From: Bradyrhizobium sp. DOA9
GTDB taxonomy: Bacteria; Pseudomonadota; Alphaproteobacteria; Rhizobiales; Xanthobacteraceae
Assembly (NCBI RefSeq): GCF_000617845.2
Contig: NZ_DF820425.1
Span: forward strand, 1,495,690 to 1,559,689
Reading direction: 5' to 3'
Length of the DNA stretch: 64,000 nucleotides
The translations under genes were made by a program, and so were the position numbers. Below, piece after piece: positions 35,254-45,929 of the stretch (within the stretch, counting starts at the first letter, position 1; each line of letters begins with the position of its first letter). Below the pieces are notes generated by a model that was given only the letters and a program-made list of their open reading frames with translations, was not told the DNA's origin and searched no databases.

Positions 35254-37281
35254 TCATTTTTGATCTGGCCGCGCATCGACGCCGCCCTCGGCTTGACGCC
35301 GATCGGACTGCGCTTCCTCCGCGCTCTCGAAGATGTGCGGCGCGACGCCGCGCTTCTCCAGGGCTTCGCCGAGCTTGATGCGCAGGAAGCCCGACGTGGT
35401 GTAGCGCGACACGCCGGAATAGAAGCGGTCGACGAGGCTTCGCACCATCGCCGAATAATCGTCCATCAGCTCCGGCAGGATAGAAAAATTGTCATAATTG
35501 ACGATGGCGTAGACCCGGCGTCCGAGCGGCGCGAGCCTCGCCTCCACGATGGCGGCGATGGTGTCGATCTCCGCCTTGCTGCGCAGCGGATAGCGCTCGA
35601 GATTGACGAAGAACAGGTTCTGCTGCTCGTCCAGCGTGAAGCGCTGGTCGAGCGGGATGGTGAGCAGGTGCTCGCGCAGCTCCATCAGCCCGTCGCCGAA
35701 GATGCGCGCGTCCATCGGCGCGGGATCGCGCGGGATCAGCGGCTTGAAGTCCATCAGGCGCAGGATGTCGCGCTCGATGTCGATGCCGGGCGCGACCTCG
35801 ACGAGCTCGAGCCCGCCCGGGCGGAGCTCGAACACGCAGCGCTCGGTGACGTAAAGGGTGCGCTGCTTGCGCGCGGCGGCAAACGGGCCGCTGAAAGTGA
35901 CGTGCTCGACGTTACCTACGAACTTGCGCGACTTGGCTTCGTCGAGAATGACGAGCTTGCCGTCCTTCACCGCGATGCGCTGCTTGCCCGCGCCGAAGGT
36001 GCCGACGAAGATCACTTCCTTGGCGTTCTGGCTGATGTTGATGAAGCCGCCGGCCCCGGCAAGCTTCGGTCCGAACTTGCTGACATTGAGGTTGCCGGCG
36101 CGGTCGACCTGAGCGAGGCCGAGGAAGGCGGCGTCCAAACCGCCGCCGTCGTAGAAGTCGAACTGATAGGGCTGGTCGATCACCGCCTGCGTGTTGATCG
36201 CCGCGCCGAAATCGATGCCGCTCGCGGGGATGCCGCCGATCACGCCGGGCTCCGCCGTCAGCGTGATGAGATCGATGATGCGCTCTTCGTTGGCGACCGA
36301 GGCGATCCCCTCCGGCATGCCGATGCCGAGATTGACGACGCTGTTGGCCTTCAGCTCCAGGGCGGCGCGCCGGGCGATGATCTTGCGCTCGCTGATCGGC
36401 ATCACCGGCAGCGAAGCGGCGCGGACCCGGATCTCGCTCGAGAACGCCGGATTGTATTGCGTGCCGAACGTCTGCCAGTGGTTCTCCGGCCTCGACACCA
36501 CGACGCAGTCGACCAGGATGCCGGGAATCTTGACCTGGCGGGGATTGAGGCTGCCGGCCTCCGCGACGCGCTCGACCTGGGCGATGACGATGCCGCCGGA
36601 ATTATGCGCTGCCATGGCGATGGCGAGCGCTTCCAGCGTCAGTGCTTCCTTCTCCATGGTGAGATTGCCGTCGGGATCGCCGGTGGTGGCGCGGATGATT
36701 CCGACATCGATCGGAAAGGTCTTGTAGAGCAGGCACTCTTCGCCGCGCAGCGTGATCAGCTCCACCAGGTCGTCGGTGGTGCGCGCATTCAGCTTGCCGC
36801 CGCCGTGCCGGGGATCGACGAAAGTGCCAATGCCGACGCGGGTGATGTGCCCGGGCCGGTGCGCGGCGATGTCGCGGAACAGATGCGTGATGACGCCCTG
36901 CGGCAGGTTGTAGGCCTCGATCTGGCCCCCGATCGCGAGCTGCTGCAATTTCGGCGCAAGGCCCCAATGCCCGCCGATCACGCGCCGCAACAGGCCTTCA
37001 TGACCGAAATGATTGAGGCCGCGCTGCTTGCCGTCGCCCTGTCCGGCCGCATAGACCAGCGTCAGATTGCGCGGCTTGCCCTGCGTGTAGGGCGCATCGC
37101 CCTCGTGGGAGAGATAGAGCTGCTCCAGCGCGATGGCGATCTCCTCGGCAAAGCCGATGCCGACGAAGCCACCGGTCGCCACCGTGTCGCCGTCGCGGAT
37201 CAGCATGACGGCTTCATTCGCCGAGACGACCTTGCCCTTCTCGGAATTGCGCAAATACGGCAGAGCTGGATGATGGCTCAC
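35254..37281 (-). CDS. Acyl-CoA:acetate/3-ketoacid-type CoA-transferase with C-terminal extension
   Basis: A 675-aa family I CoA-transferase with both subunits fused: alpha-like half ([26 protein letters not shown]) and beta-like half ([21 protein letters not shown]). The catalytic Glu is Glu344 in [10 protein letters not shown]. It activates a carboxylic acid by moving CoA from a donor thioester. About 145 residues after ~530 ([21 protein letters not shown] onward) form an extra C-terminal domain beyond the usual ~520-530 aa. First gene of an operon with the importer, behind a sigma54 promoter and enhancer. Confidence 0.9.
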   Translation of the reverse strand: MSHHPALPYLRNSEKGKVVSANEAVMLIRDGDTVATGGFVGIGFAEEIAIALEQLYLSHEGDAPYTQGKPRNLTLVYAAGQGDGKQRGLNHFGHEGLLRRVIGGHWGLAPKLQQLAIGGQIEAYNLPQGVITHLFRDIAAHRPGHITRVGIGTFVDPRHGGGKLNARTTDDLVELITLRGEECLLYKTFPIDVGIIRATTGDPDGNLTMEKEALTLEALAIAMAAHNSGGIVIAQVERVAEAGSLNPRQVKIPGILVDCVVVSRPENHWQTFGTQYNPAFSSEIRVRAASLPVMPISERKIIARRAALELKANSVVNLGIGMPEGIASVANEERIIDLITLTAEPGVIGGIPASGIDFGAAINTQAVIDQPYQFDFYDGGGLDAAFLGLAQVDRAGNLNVSKFGPKLAGAGGFINISQNAKEVIFVGTFGAGKQRIAVKDGKLVILDEAKSRKFVGNVEHVTFSGPFAAARKQRTLYVTERCVFELRPGGLELVEVAPGIDIERDILRLMDFKPLIPRDPAPMDARIFGDGLMELREHLLTIPLDQRFTLDEQQNLFFVNLERYPLRSKAEIDTIAAIVEARLAPLGRRVYAIVNYDNFSILPELMDDYSAMVRSLVDRFYSGVSRYTTSGFLRIKLGEALEKRGVAPHIFESAEEAQSDRRQAEGGVDARPDQK

Positions 37282-37389
37282 GGCGTTCCTCCCGCTCCCT
37301 GGACCGTAGGCCTTGTTATGCTTGATCTTATCGCGAAGAGCCGTCCCGGAACAGGTTGCTCATCGTGAATGAAAGACGGCAAAGCGGAG

Positions 37390-37405
37390 AGCAAGGTCCG
37401 CGCCA
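37390..37405 (-). promoter_or_regulatory. Sigma54 (-24/-12) promoter of the CoA-transferase/importer operon
   Basis: On the minus strand TGGCGCGGACCTTGCT: TGGC and TTGC with the canonical spacing of sigma54 promoters. Transcription should start near 37379, about 100 nt upstream of the CoA-transferase ATG. Confidence 0.8.
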
Positions 37406-37483
37406 GATCCCGCAACGCCGCGCAAAACCGCTGAAAACTGCGGCAATTGCCTGCAATTCGCCCGGAATGGCGGCCGGCTGCGG

Positions 37484-37508
37484 TGTCCGGAATCCGAGAC
37501 TCCGGACA
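37484..37508. promoter_or_regulatory. 25-bp palindrome, likely upstream activator site
   Basis: TGTCCGGA-N9-TCCGGACA, perfect 8-bp arms, 79 bp upstream of the -24 element and 18 bp downstream of the activator gene's stop. Size, symmetry and distance fit an enhancer-binding-protein site. Confidence 0.78.
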
Positions 37509-37525
37509 GTCTAATGTCTCGAAAC

Positions 37526-38968
<1,443 letters not shown>

Positions 38969-39060
38969 GAGATACCTCGGGGAGGTCCGCCCGTGTATTA
39001 GCAAAAGTGCAGCAATTTCAAAGGGGGAAATGGTGGCGGGACCGCTCGTAATCTATCCAC

Positions 39061-39113
39061 CGTCACCCTGAGGTGGCCGCTTCTTCAGCGGCCCTCGAAG
39101 GGCGACGGCCGGT
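39061..39113. repeat. CGTCACCCTGAGG hairpin repeat
   Basis: A short element with a perfect hairpin GGCCGCT-TCTTC-AGCGGCC (39075-39093) and flanks CCCTGAGG / CCCTCGAAGGG. It resembles repetitive GTCAC-type elements of this group. The rest of 39005-39286 shows no gene and marks the border to a lower-GC insert. Confidence 0.55.
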
Positions 39114-39286
39114 CCTGCCGCACCATCCAATATGCGTCACCGGCCGGCATGATCCAGCGGGGCATTTCGGCGAATTGTCTAGATCGAGGTGACGGACACG
39201 GCGACGGGCGAGAGCACTGCGCGTGAGATGGCTGATAATTAGGTTTGCCGTCGGTCGTTACCATTCCGACGTTTCGTGTCGCACAG

Positions 39287-40843
39287 TTAGTGTTGCTTCT
39301 GAATTGAGGGTGCGGCTCGCCCGAGAATCCGCTCGTAAAATTCCAAACAGTATGCATCCGTCATGCCCGCGATGTAGTCGCTGATACAGCGCTGCTTCCA
39401 ACCCGTATCTCCAGGATTGGCTTCGATCAGCAGTCGCCAATCTTCCGGCATTAGCAGATAACCTCCATCATCTTTTAGTTCGCCAAATATTTGTTCGATG
39501 ACCCACTGCCCGCGATTTTCGGCTGACTTCAGTCGCGATGACATAATGACAGCGTTGAACGAAACCGTTTTTAGAACCTCAACCGCGATGAATGCCTCGA
39601 TTGATAGCCGAACGGTTGTCAGCGCCGGACAAGACTCATTGAAGTCTGCAACTTCGACCGCGCGAATGAACCGACCAACCAGTTGTGACGTGAACTCCGT
39701 ACGAAAATATCCATTGCTGCAAAGCGTCGCGGAGGTTCCTGATGTTATGGAGACAACTAAAGCATTGTACTGGTCTATATCCAAGCCGCCGTTCTCGAGT
39801 ATTTCAGCTGGGACTTCGACTTTCAGCACGCCTGCAAATATCCGCCGGAGAACTGCGTTGTACTCAGGCAACCCAAACTCACGCTCTTTTGCACTTAGAT
39901 GCGGATAGCTGGCTTCGATCCGTCTTTGTACCTTGGCAACGATTGCTGCCTTCTGATGATCGGGCATCGAGATGATGGAGAGTGGCGTCAGAAACCCGCC
40001 CTTGAACGCATCTTCAAGGTCGTATGTCGAGTACGCGATATCATCCGCGATATCCATAATAGAACACTCGACCGTCTTCATCTTCCCTTCAAACTTTGGT
40101 CCTGCGACTCGGGACCTTATCTGCGAGACTAGTTCTCGTTCAGAGAAGCAATAGCCCTTCACTGCATGCTTTTCATTTTGAGACTCTCTACGCGCATCAG
40201 TGTTTCTGGGAATTTGATGGTCGTACTTTAGTATCGATGCCAGCGATCGAAATGTGAGGTTCAAGCCAGCTCGGCAATCTTGCCCATTTGCAACCGCAAG
40301 AGGCGTGTCATCCTTGTGCGGGTATGAAAGGGTTTGCTTCTTTTCGAGCCTTGAGAGAACCCGCAGCGTCTGCGCATTTCCTTCAAAGCCGCCATACTCC
40401 AGCATGTGCTGGTCTAGCTGCTCTTCACCGTTGTGGCCAAATGGCGGGTGGCCAATATCGTGGGCAAGCCCCGCAAGCTCAATCAAGTCCGTGTTTATCG
40501 GGTTAGTTTGAAAATACTCATGCTTATCGTTGAGCTTGATGGCAATGGACTTAGCAATCTGCGCAACTTCCAGCGAGTGCGACAAGCGATTTCGAAAGAA
40601 ATCACTCTCCTGGCAGGGAAATAGCTGGGCTTTCCCTTGCAGCCGTCGGAACGACGGGCAATGTATCAGCCTCGCGTAATCCCGCCGAAACTCGCTTCGG
40701 TAGCGCTCTGGAGCTAAATCGTCGGGAGCTGCGGCCGCGGTAATGCGAGCGGCGTCATCGGCTGTATAAAGAGGGGGTGGACCGGCTCGCTTAGCGACGG
40801 CCGGACTTGCGATCGATCGTGACTTTTGTCGCGTCGGAGCCAT
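39287..40843 (-). CDS. dgt: dGTPase-family HD phosphohydrolase (anti-phage dGTPase type)
   Basis: A 518-aa HD-domain dNTP triphosphohydrolase that splits dGTP into deoxyguanosine and triphosphate. Metal ligands: His89 (RLSHSLEV), His128-Asp129 (LAHDIGHPPFGHNGEEQLD) and a later Asp (SIMDIADDIAYSTYDLEDA). The length and GGFEGNAQTLRVLSRLE region fit the long dGTPases, several of which are known phage-defence proteins that deplete dGTP. Base composition is visibly more AT-rich than the surroundings, suggesting transfer. Its start overlaps a small upstream gene by 53 bp and has no good ribosome-binding site of its own. Confidence 0.9.
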   Translation of the reverse strand: MAPTRQKSRSIASPAVAKRAGPPPLYTADDAARITAAAAPDDLAPERYRSEFRRDYARLIHCPSFRRLQGKAQLFPCQESDFFRNRLSHSLEVAQIAKSIAIKLNDKHEYFQTNPINTDLIELAGLAHDIGHPPFGHNGEEQLDQHMLEYGGFEGNAQTLRVLSRLEKKQTLSYPHKDDTPLAVANGQDCRAGLNLTFRSLASILKYDHQIPRNTDARRESQNEKHAVKGYCFSERELVSQIRSRVAGPKFEGKMKTVECSIMDIADDIAYSTYDLEDAFKGGFLTPLSIISMPDHQKAAIVAKVQRRIEASYPHLSAKEREFGLPEYNAVLRRIFAGVLKVEVPAEILENGGLDIDQYNALVVSITSGTSATLCSNGYFRTEFTSQLVGRFIRAVEVADFNESCPALTTVRLSIEAFIAVEVLKTVSFNAVIMSSRLKSAENRGQWVIEQIFGELKDDGGYLLMPEDWRLLIEANPGDTGWKQRCISDYIAGMTDAYCLEFYERILGRAAPSIQKQH

Positions 40844-40982
40844 TGCTGGAAGTTAGCCGAACCGTCGGCGTGGAGGGGGCCTTGGATCCATGGGCCGTTA
40901 ACATGGAGGCGTGCGATTGTGTCGCCTGCTTCCTTGCACCCTTAGTTGCCGCAGAGTCAACACGGTCAAGAAGCTTTGTCAT
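40791..40982 (-). CDS. Small basic protein overlapping the dGTPase start
   Basis: A 63-aa Ser/Thr/Lys/Arg-rich protein (MTKLLDRVDSAATKGARKQA, ending VTIDRKSGRR), not recognised. GGAG precedes the ATG at 40982, better than anything before the dGTPase start, so ribosomes may reach the dGTPase by coupling from this frame. Overlaps the dGTPase by 53 bp in another frame. It could be only a translated leader or a chance frame. Confidence 0.45.
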   Translation of the reverse strand: MTKLLDRVDSAATKGARKQATQSHASMLTAHGSKAPSTPTVRLTSSNGSDATKVTIDRKSGRR

Positions 40983-41003
40983 GGCTTGTCTCCAGGCTCC
41001 CAC

Positions 41004-41483
41004 AGGTTACCGCAGCGCCGTTGGCATTGTCTTAACGCGCCGGCGGCAACGCCTGATTTCTTGCTATAGTTGCAATACAGCAGTGATTTGCTGCGGAAAT
41101 CAACAGGACCAAATTGGACCCACGTGGGTCCGAACGGGGCGTCGCCCTATTCAGAGAGAGACAATTTAAAGCCGCCATGGAAGCGCTTGCGGAGGGCGCT
41201 GACGCGCTTAAGCGATGTTTGACGCGAAGGTTTCACTCTATCTGCAATCGCCTTTCAGTAGGCCGCGGATGGCCGGCAAAACGGCGAAAGTTTTTTTCAA
41301 CAATCCGCGATTTTCACAGTCGGCGGGCATTTGGCTGGCAGCCGGGTGCCTGGGATGGACGATGACAGACGGGCTGGCCGATTGGGGTAATATGCTTGCC
41401 GCATCCGTAGTCTATGGGCCGTGGCGGCCGCGCGGGAATCTATGGGGCATGAACACAAAGCCTCGAGAGGTCGTGGGGGGATC
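41004..41483. other. 480-bp gap right of the dGTPase unit
   Basis: Lower-GC DNA without a supported gene. It contains a perfect 16-bp palindrome (41116-41131). Short open frames on both strands overlap one another and lack protein-like composition. The promoter of the dGTPase unit should lie at its left side. Confidence 0.5.
41116..41131. promoter_or_regulatory. Perfect 16-bp palindrome
   Basis: GGACCCACGTGGGTCC, about 130 bp upstream of the small gene/dGTPase pair. No T-run follows, so a dimeric-protein binding site is more likely than a terminator. Its regulator is unknown. Confidence 0.45.
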
Positions 41484-41642
41484 ATGGGCGCGGAGAGCCA
41501 TGCCCAAAGAGCACGCGAGCGTGCCGAAGCGGCCATTCGCGAGACGAACCGGGCGGAGGCCGAAGCCTGGTCCATCGGCATGGAACGCTACGGCGCCTGC
41601 CCAACCCTCCCCGACAAACCGACCAGTGAGGCTGCCACTTGA
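41484..41642 (+). CDS. Possible small charged protein, 52 aa
   Basis: MGAESHAQRARERAEAAIRETNRAEAEAW, then a short tail ending SEAAT. The Glu/Arg/Ala-rich first half would form an amphipathic helix. A G-rich site sits just before the ATG. Similar tiny proteins are common in Bradyrhizobium annotations, but this could also be a chance frame. Confidence 0.35.
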   Translation: MGAESHAQRARERAEAAIRETNRAEAEAWSIGMERYGACPTLPDKPTSEAAT

Positions 41643-41755
41643 CGCCATCCGCCGGTCTCAAGGCATGCCGCCTTGGAAGCTCGAAGCTTCACTCAACGGA
41701 ATTGATGTGGTCTAGCGCAGTCTGTAGCGATGCGCAGCTTCAAGGCCACGCACCC

Positions 41756-43501
41756 CTACCGCCGGTAGCCGCTCGCCCGCGAATAGCCTTGGCGGTTCTG
41801 TTGCGCCGGGCGGGTTGCCACGCTGACCCGCGCCTCGCTCGAGGAGGGCGTTGCGAGCTTCAGCTCCTCCAGGAAGATCGGCCGGGCGAAGTAATAGCCC
41901 TGCGCGTAGCGGATCTTGGTGGCGGCCTGCAGATAGGCCAGCTCCTCGTAGGATTCCAGGCCTTCGGCGATCACCGTCATGCCGAGCGCTTCGCTCAAGG
42001 ATTCGATCGCGCGCAAGATGCCCTGGCTGCGCGGGCGCTTATGGATGTCGGTGATGAAGGAACGGTCGATCTTGATCTCGTCGGCGGTGATGTCGGCCAG
42101 CGCCGAGAGCGAGGAATAGCCGGTGCCGAAATCGTCGATCGAGATGCCGACCCCGAGCTTGCGGAACATGGGCAAGATCTCGGCCTGGAAATGATTCTTG
42201 GCGACGAAAGCGTCTTCCGTCACCTCGATCATGAACCGCTGCGGAAAGCCGGTCTCGTCCAGCGCCTGCGCAAAGCTGCGCATGAACTCGGGGTTGCCGG
42301 CCTGCTTGGCGGCGACGTTGATGCTGATGGTCGCTTCGACGCCGAACGTGTCGTTGATCAGGTCGATCGACTTGACGATCTCGGCGAGCACGAGATGGGT
42401 CAACTCGTCGATCAGGCCGAGCTCGCCGGCAAGATTGATGAATGAGCCTGGCGCCTGGATCACGCCTTCGTCGTCGCGCAGGCGCACCAAGGCCTCGATG
42501 CCCTTCACGGCTTGCGTGCGGATGTCGACCTTGGACTGGAACGCGCAGCAGAAGCGCTTTTCCAGGATCGCGAGCCGCAGCGACTGCTCGACCTTCATCC
42601 GCGCCTGCGCCTCGCGTTCCATGCTGGTATCGAAGAAGGCGGCCAGTCCCTTGCCGTTGTTCTTGATGCGGTACATCGCGATGTCGGCGTTCTGCCGCAG
42701 CATCTCGAAGCTGCGTCCATGGTCGGGATAGAGGCTGATGCCGACCGAGGTCGAGGCGAACACTTCCGAATGATCGATGAAGAACGGTGCGGTCAGCCGC
42801 TCCAGCGTCGATTGCATGAATTCGGCGACCTCGTCCTGGCCCTGGATCGGTGACAGCAGCAGCAGGAATTCGTCGCCGGAGATGCGCGAGAGCATGTCGG
42901 AATCGCGCAAGTCGCGTCCGAGCCGCTTCGACAGCTCGACCAGCAGCGCGTCGCCCACGGCATGGCCGTAATAGTCGTTGATGTGCTTGAAATTGTCGAC
43001 GTCGAGAAAGGCCAGCGCAAAGCGTTCGTCGCCGCCGTCGCGCGCGAGCAGGGCGTTGGCGCGGTGCTCGATCACGCGCCGCGAGGGCAGCCCGGTCAGC
43101 TCGTCGAAATAGGCCGAGCGGAACAGCTGGTCCTCGAAATTCTTCTGCTCGGTGATGTCGGAGGATGCCGAGATCAGGAGTTCGCGTCCGTCGAGACGAA
43201 CGGGACGATGGGTCGTGAGCAGCACCTTTCGCGCCGCGCCGACGTGAAGCGCTTCCTCGGTCACGACCGGCATGCCGGCGCTCAGCGCCTGCCGGCAGGC
43301 TTCGCGGCGCGGCGTCAGATCGGGTGAAGGACGGTTGCCGTCCATGCCGAGCTGCGCGGCGGCGGCATCGTTGACCAGCAGAAGCTCGCCATGCGCGTCC
43401 TGCACGGTAAGGCCGGCCGGCAGCATTCGAACGATTTCCTTGAGAAAACCGAGCTCGGCCTCAGTCGCGCCGGAATAGTGATTGTCGTTCATAGAAGTCA
43501 T
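41756..43501 (-). CDS. PAS-GGDEF-EAL protein, probable c-di-GMP phosphodiesterase
   Basis: A 581-aa cytoplasmic protein: PAS (about 20-125), GGDEF-like domain with altered motif SRISGDEFLLLL, preceded at the right distance by an RxxD site (RDSD), and EAL domain (GIEALVRLRDDEG, SIDDFGTGYSSLSALADITADEIKIDRSFI). The first Gly of GGDEF is Ser, so cyclase activity is doubtful; with its binding site kept, this half may sense GTP or c-di-GMP and control the EAL phosphodiesterase. Stands alone; ATGs at 43501 or 43492. Confidence 0.9.
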   Translation of the reverse strand: MTSMNDNHYSGATEAELGFLKEIVRMLPAGLTVQDAHGELLLVNDAAAAQLGMDGNRPSPDLTPRREACRQALSAGMPVVTEEALHVGAARKVLLTTHRPVRLDGRELLISASSDITEQKNFEDQLFRSAYFDELTGLPSRRVIEHRANALLARDGGDERFALAFLDVDNFKHINDYYGHAVGDALLVELSKRLGRDLRDSDMLSRISGDEFLLLLSPIQGQDEVAEFMQSTLERLTAPFFIDHSEVFASTSVGISLYPDHGRSFEMLRQNADIAMYRIKNNGKGLAAFFDTSMEREAQARMKVEQSLRLAILEKRFCCAFQSKVDIRTQAVKGIEALVRLRDDEGVIQAPGSFINLAGELGLIDELTHLVLAEIVKSIDLINDTFGVEATISINVAAKQAGNPEFMRSFAQALDETGFPQRFMIEVTEDAFVAKNHFQAEILPMFRKLGVGISIDDFGTGYSSLSALADITADEIKIDRSFITDIHKRPRSQGILRAIESLSEALGMTVIAEGLESYEELAYLQAATKIRYAQGYYFARPIFLEELKLATPSSSEARVSVATRPAQQNRQGYSRASGYRR

Positions 43502-43715
43502 GAATCTTGTTGTTTCAGCGCGCCTTTAGCAATGGGCGCGATCTTCCGTGGTTCCCTCTTAAGTTTGGTTAAGGGCTCCGGAGAAATACGGGGGTGTTTT
43601 GGAGAAAACTTGCGACGATCCGACGCGCGCAGAACATCGTCATTAACAGAGCGTCAACGCGCTCGGCAAAACAGCGCGCGAGGTGCGCGATTCTGCTTTC
43701 GCTTTGCTCGCGAGA

Positions 43716-44681
43716 CTATTCGCTTCGTGGAATTCGACACTGCATGATGCAATGCAGCCCGGTTTTCAGATACGAGATCTCGGTCCTGCCGTCGAAAGCC
43801 GAGAGGGCCGATTTCAAGAGCTTGGTGCCGAAGCCGGGCTCCGACACCTTGTCCACGCTCGGTCCTTCGGTTTCGTCCCAGGTGATGGTCAGGCGGTCGT
43901 CGATGATGGTCCATGACACCTGCAACAGGCCGCGCGGGGCGGAGAACGCGCCGTACTTGCCCGCATTGGTGGCCAGCTCGTGAAACATCAATGACAGCGT
44001 GACCGCGAGCCTCGGCGGCAGGAACAGCCGCTCGCCATTCAGCGTGAAGCGGACATGGCCGTAAGGCCCGAGCTCCGAGATCAGCAGGTCACGGATGTCG
44101 CAGCCGGCCTTGTCGATCCGCGAGATCAAATCGTCGGTTGCGGCCAGCGAGCGCAGCCGCGGGTCGACCCGGGCCCAGACCTGCGGCTGGTCGTGCAGCA
44201 CCTGATGAATCACGGCGTGCACGGTCGAGAGCTTGTTCTTCAGCCGGTGCTGGAGCTCGTCGACCAGCAGCTTGCGATATTCCTCTTCCTCGATCAGGCG
44301 TTTGGAAATTCGGCGCTGCTCGGCCAGCATGGTGCGATAATGCTCGACACCCCAGATGGTCATCGCGCACACGGCCCAGTAAAGCGCCAGCAGGGCAAAA
44401 CGCGCGCGATCGGCAAAAGCATCGCCGAAATTGAGGACGACGCCGAGCACGCCGCCGACGAGCGCCGTGACGATGCCGATCCGGAATCCGCCCAGGGCCG
44501 CAGCAAAGAACACCGCCGGGAAGTAGGGCGTGAAATAGATGTCGGGGCGAACCTGAGCGAGGCCCCAGCGAACAAGGGTTGCACCCAACAGGCAGACCAC
44601 CGCAAAGCCGATGCTCAGACCGAGCGAGGGCGGCGCCGCACCCTGCCAGCCCTTGCGGAACTCGTCGATCAGCTTCCTCAT
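43716..44681 (-). CDS. HWE/HisKA_2-type sensor histidine kinase
   Basis: A 321-aa membrane kinase. About four hydrophobic segments (residues 22-110, for example FFAAALGGFRIGIVTALVGGVLG) form an MASE-like sensor, followed by a coiled region and the dimerisation helix with phospho-acceptor His in LVDELQHRLKNKLSTVHAV and the N-box FHELATNAGKYGA. Members of this family drive general-stress (PhyR-type) or light signalling in alphaproteobacteria. No response regulator is adjacent. Confidence 0.9.
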   Translation of the reverse strand: MRKLIDEFRKGWQGAAPPSLGLSIGFAVVCLLGATLVRWGLAQVRPDIYFTPYFPAVFFAAALGGFRIGIVTALVGGVLGVVLNFGDAFADRARFALLALYWAVCAMTIWGVEHYRTMLAEQRRISKRLIEEEEYRKLLVDELQHRLKNKLSTVHAVIHQVLHDQPQVWARVDPRLRSLAATDDLISRIDKAGCDIRDLLISELGPYGHVRFTLNGERLFLPPRLAVTLSLMFHELATNAGKYGAFSAPRGLLQVSWTIIDDRLTITWDETEGPSVDKVSEPGFGTKLLKSALSAFDGRTEISYLKTGLHCIMQCRIPRSE

Positions 44682-44860
44682 GCGCTGCCCGGTTGCGATA
44701 GGCGTTCGACGATCGAGCGGCCGGTGAGGATGTTACGCATGCCGCCCGTGCAAGCATAGCTTGCCTTGTCGGAAGCGGGCAGGAATAGTGACCGCTGCGG
44801 CGACGGCGGCGGCCGGCATTCGCCTTTTGGCATCAAATCACTCGAAAACAGGAACATTCC

Positions 44861-45700
44861 ATGGGCAGGCTGGATGGCAAGGTTGCAGTGATTACGGGGG
44901 CGACGAGCGGCATCGGATTGCGCACTGCGGAAGTCTTCGTTGCCGAAGGTGCCAAAATTGTGATCGCGGGCCGGCGCGTACCGGAAGGCGAAGCGTTGGC
45001 ATCGCGGCTCGGGGAAAGTTGCGTCTTCCGGCAGACCGACGTCACCGAGGAAGCGCAGATGCAGGCGCTGATCGCGCTCGCGGTCGACAAGTTCGGCAGG
45101 ATCGACTGTCTGTTCAACAATGCCGGCGGGCCGGCGCAGACCGGCGGCATCGAAGGCCTCGAGGTCGAGCGGTTCGACGCGGCGATGGCGACGCTGGTGC
45201 GCAGCGTCATGCTCGGCATGAAGCACGCCGCGCCTTACATGAAGAAGCAGGGCGCGGGCAGCATCATCAACAATGGCAGCATTGCCGGCCGCCTCGCCGG
45301 CTTCTCCTCGTCGATGGTCTATAGCGCGGCCAAGGCGGCGGTGATCCATCTCACCAAATGCGTGGCGATGGAGCTCGGCGAATCCAACGTCCGCGTCAAC
45401 GCGATCTCGCCCGGCGCGATCGCGACCGGCATCTTCGGCAAGGCGCTGGGGCTCTCGACCGACGCTGCCGAGAAGACACCGGCGGTGATGCGCGAGGTCT
45501 ACAAGACCGCGCAGCCGATCCCGCGCGCGGGTCTTCCTGAAGATATCGCCCATGCCGCTGTGTTCCTGGCCAGCGACGAATCCAGCTTCATCAACGGCCA
45601 CGACCTCGTCGTCGACGGCGCCATGACCGGCGGCCGCAACTGGAGCCAGCAGCAGCAGGGCTATGTGGCCCTGCGCAAGGCGTTCGATCAGGGGGCGTAG
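44861..45700 (+). CDS. Short-chain dehydrogenase/reductase
   Basis: A 279-aa NAD(P)-dependent oxidoreductase: dinucleotide-binding TGATSGIG, NNAGG, catalytic Ser in NNGSIAG and the YSAAK active-site pair. Acts on an unknown alcohol or ketone. AGGAAC precedes the ATG. It is the first of three oxidoreductases in a row (P450 and luciferase-like enzyme on the other strand), which may share a pathway. Confidence 0.92.
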   Translation: MGRLDGKVAVITGATSGIGLRTAEVFVAEGAKIVIAGRRVPEGEALASRLGESCVFRQTDVTEEAQMQALIALAVDKFGRIDCLFNNAGGPAQTGGIEGLEVERFDAAMATLVRSVMLGMKHAAPYMKKQGAGSIINNGSIAGRLAGFSSSMVYSAAKAAVIHLTKCVAMELGESNVRVNAISPGAIATGIFGKALGLSTDAAEKTPAVMREVYKTAQPIPRAGLPEDIAHAAVFLASDESSFINGHDLVVDGAMTGGRNWSQQQQGYVALRKAFDQGA

Positions 45701-45724
45701 GCGGCGCAGATGACGGTGCCGGTA

Positions 45725-45820
45725 CAGGGTGGGCAAAGGCGTGCCTTCGCGCGCCGTGCCCACCATCGATATTTGAACCCGCAGAAGCGTGGTGGGCACG
45801 CTTCGCTTTGCCTACCCTGC
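45725..45820. repeat. GTAGGGTGGGCAAAGCG repeat, copy 2
   Basis: Ends CAGGGTGGGC and GCCTACCCTG with inner GTGCCCACC / GGTGGGCAC arms. Same family as 11919-11998 and 57250-57345; it directly abuts the repeat at 45834-45920. Confidence 0.8.
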
Positions 45821-45833
45821 GAGACTGGGGTTC

Positions 45834-45920
45834 CGTCATTGCGAGGAGCCCTTGCGACGAAGCAATCCAGACCGTTTCCGCGGAGACGGCCTGGATTGCT
45901 TCGCTTCGCTCGCAATGACG
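45834..45920. repeat. GTCATTGCGAG...CAATGACG repeat, copy 2
   Basis: Near-identical to the copy at 13724-13810, including GCGACGAAGCAATCCAG. It lies between the convergent SDR and P450 genes. Confidence 0.88.
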
Positions 45921-45929
45921 GTGGTGACG

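Noticed and set aside
35260..37368. 702-codon open frame opposite the CoA-transferase
   Set aside because: Shadow frame; the reverse strand contains all catalytic and structural motifs of a CoA-transferase.
39005..41755. Genomic island with integrase and attachment sites
   Set aside because: The composition shift around the dGTPase is visible, but no integrase, tRNA junction or direct-repeat pair could be found.
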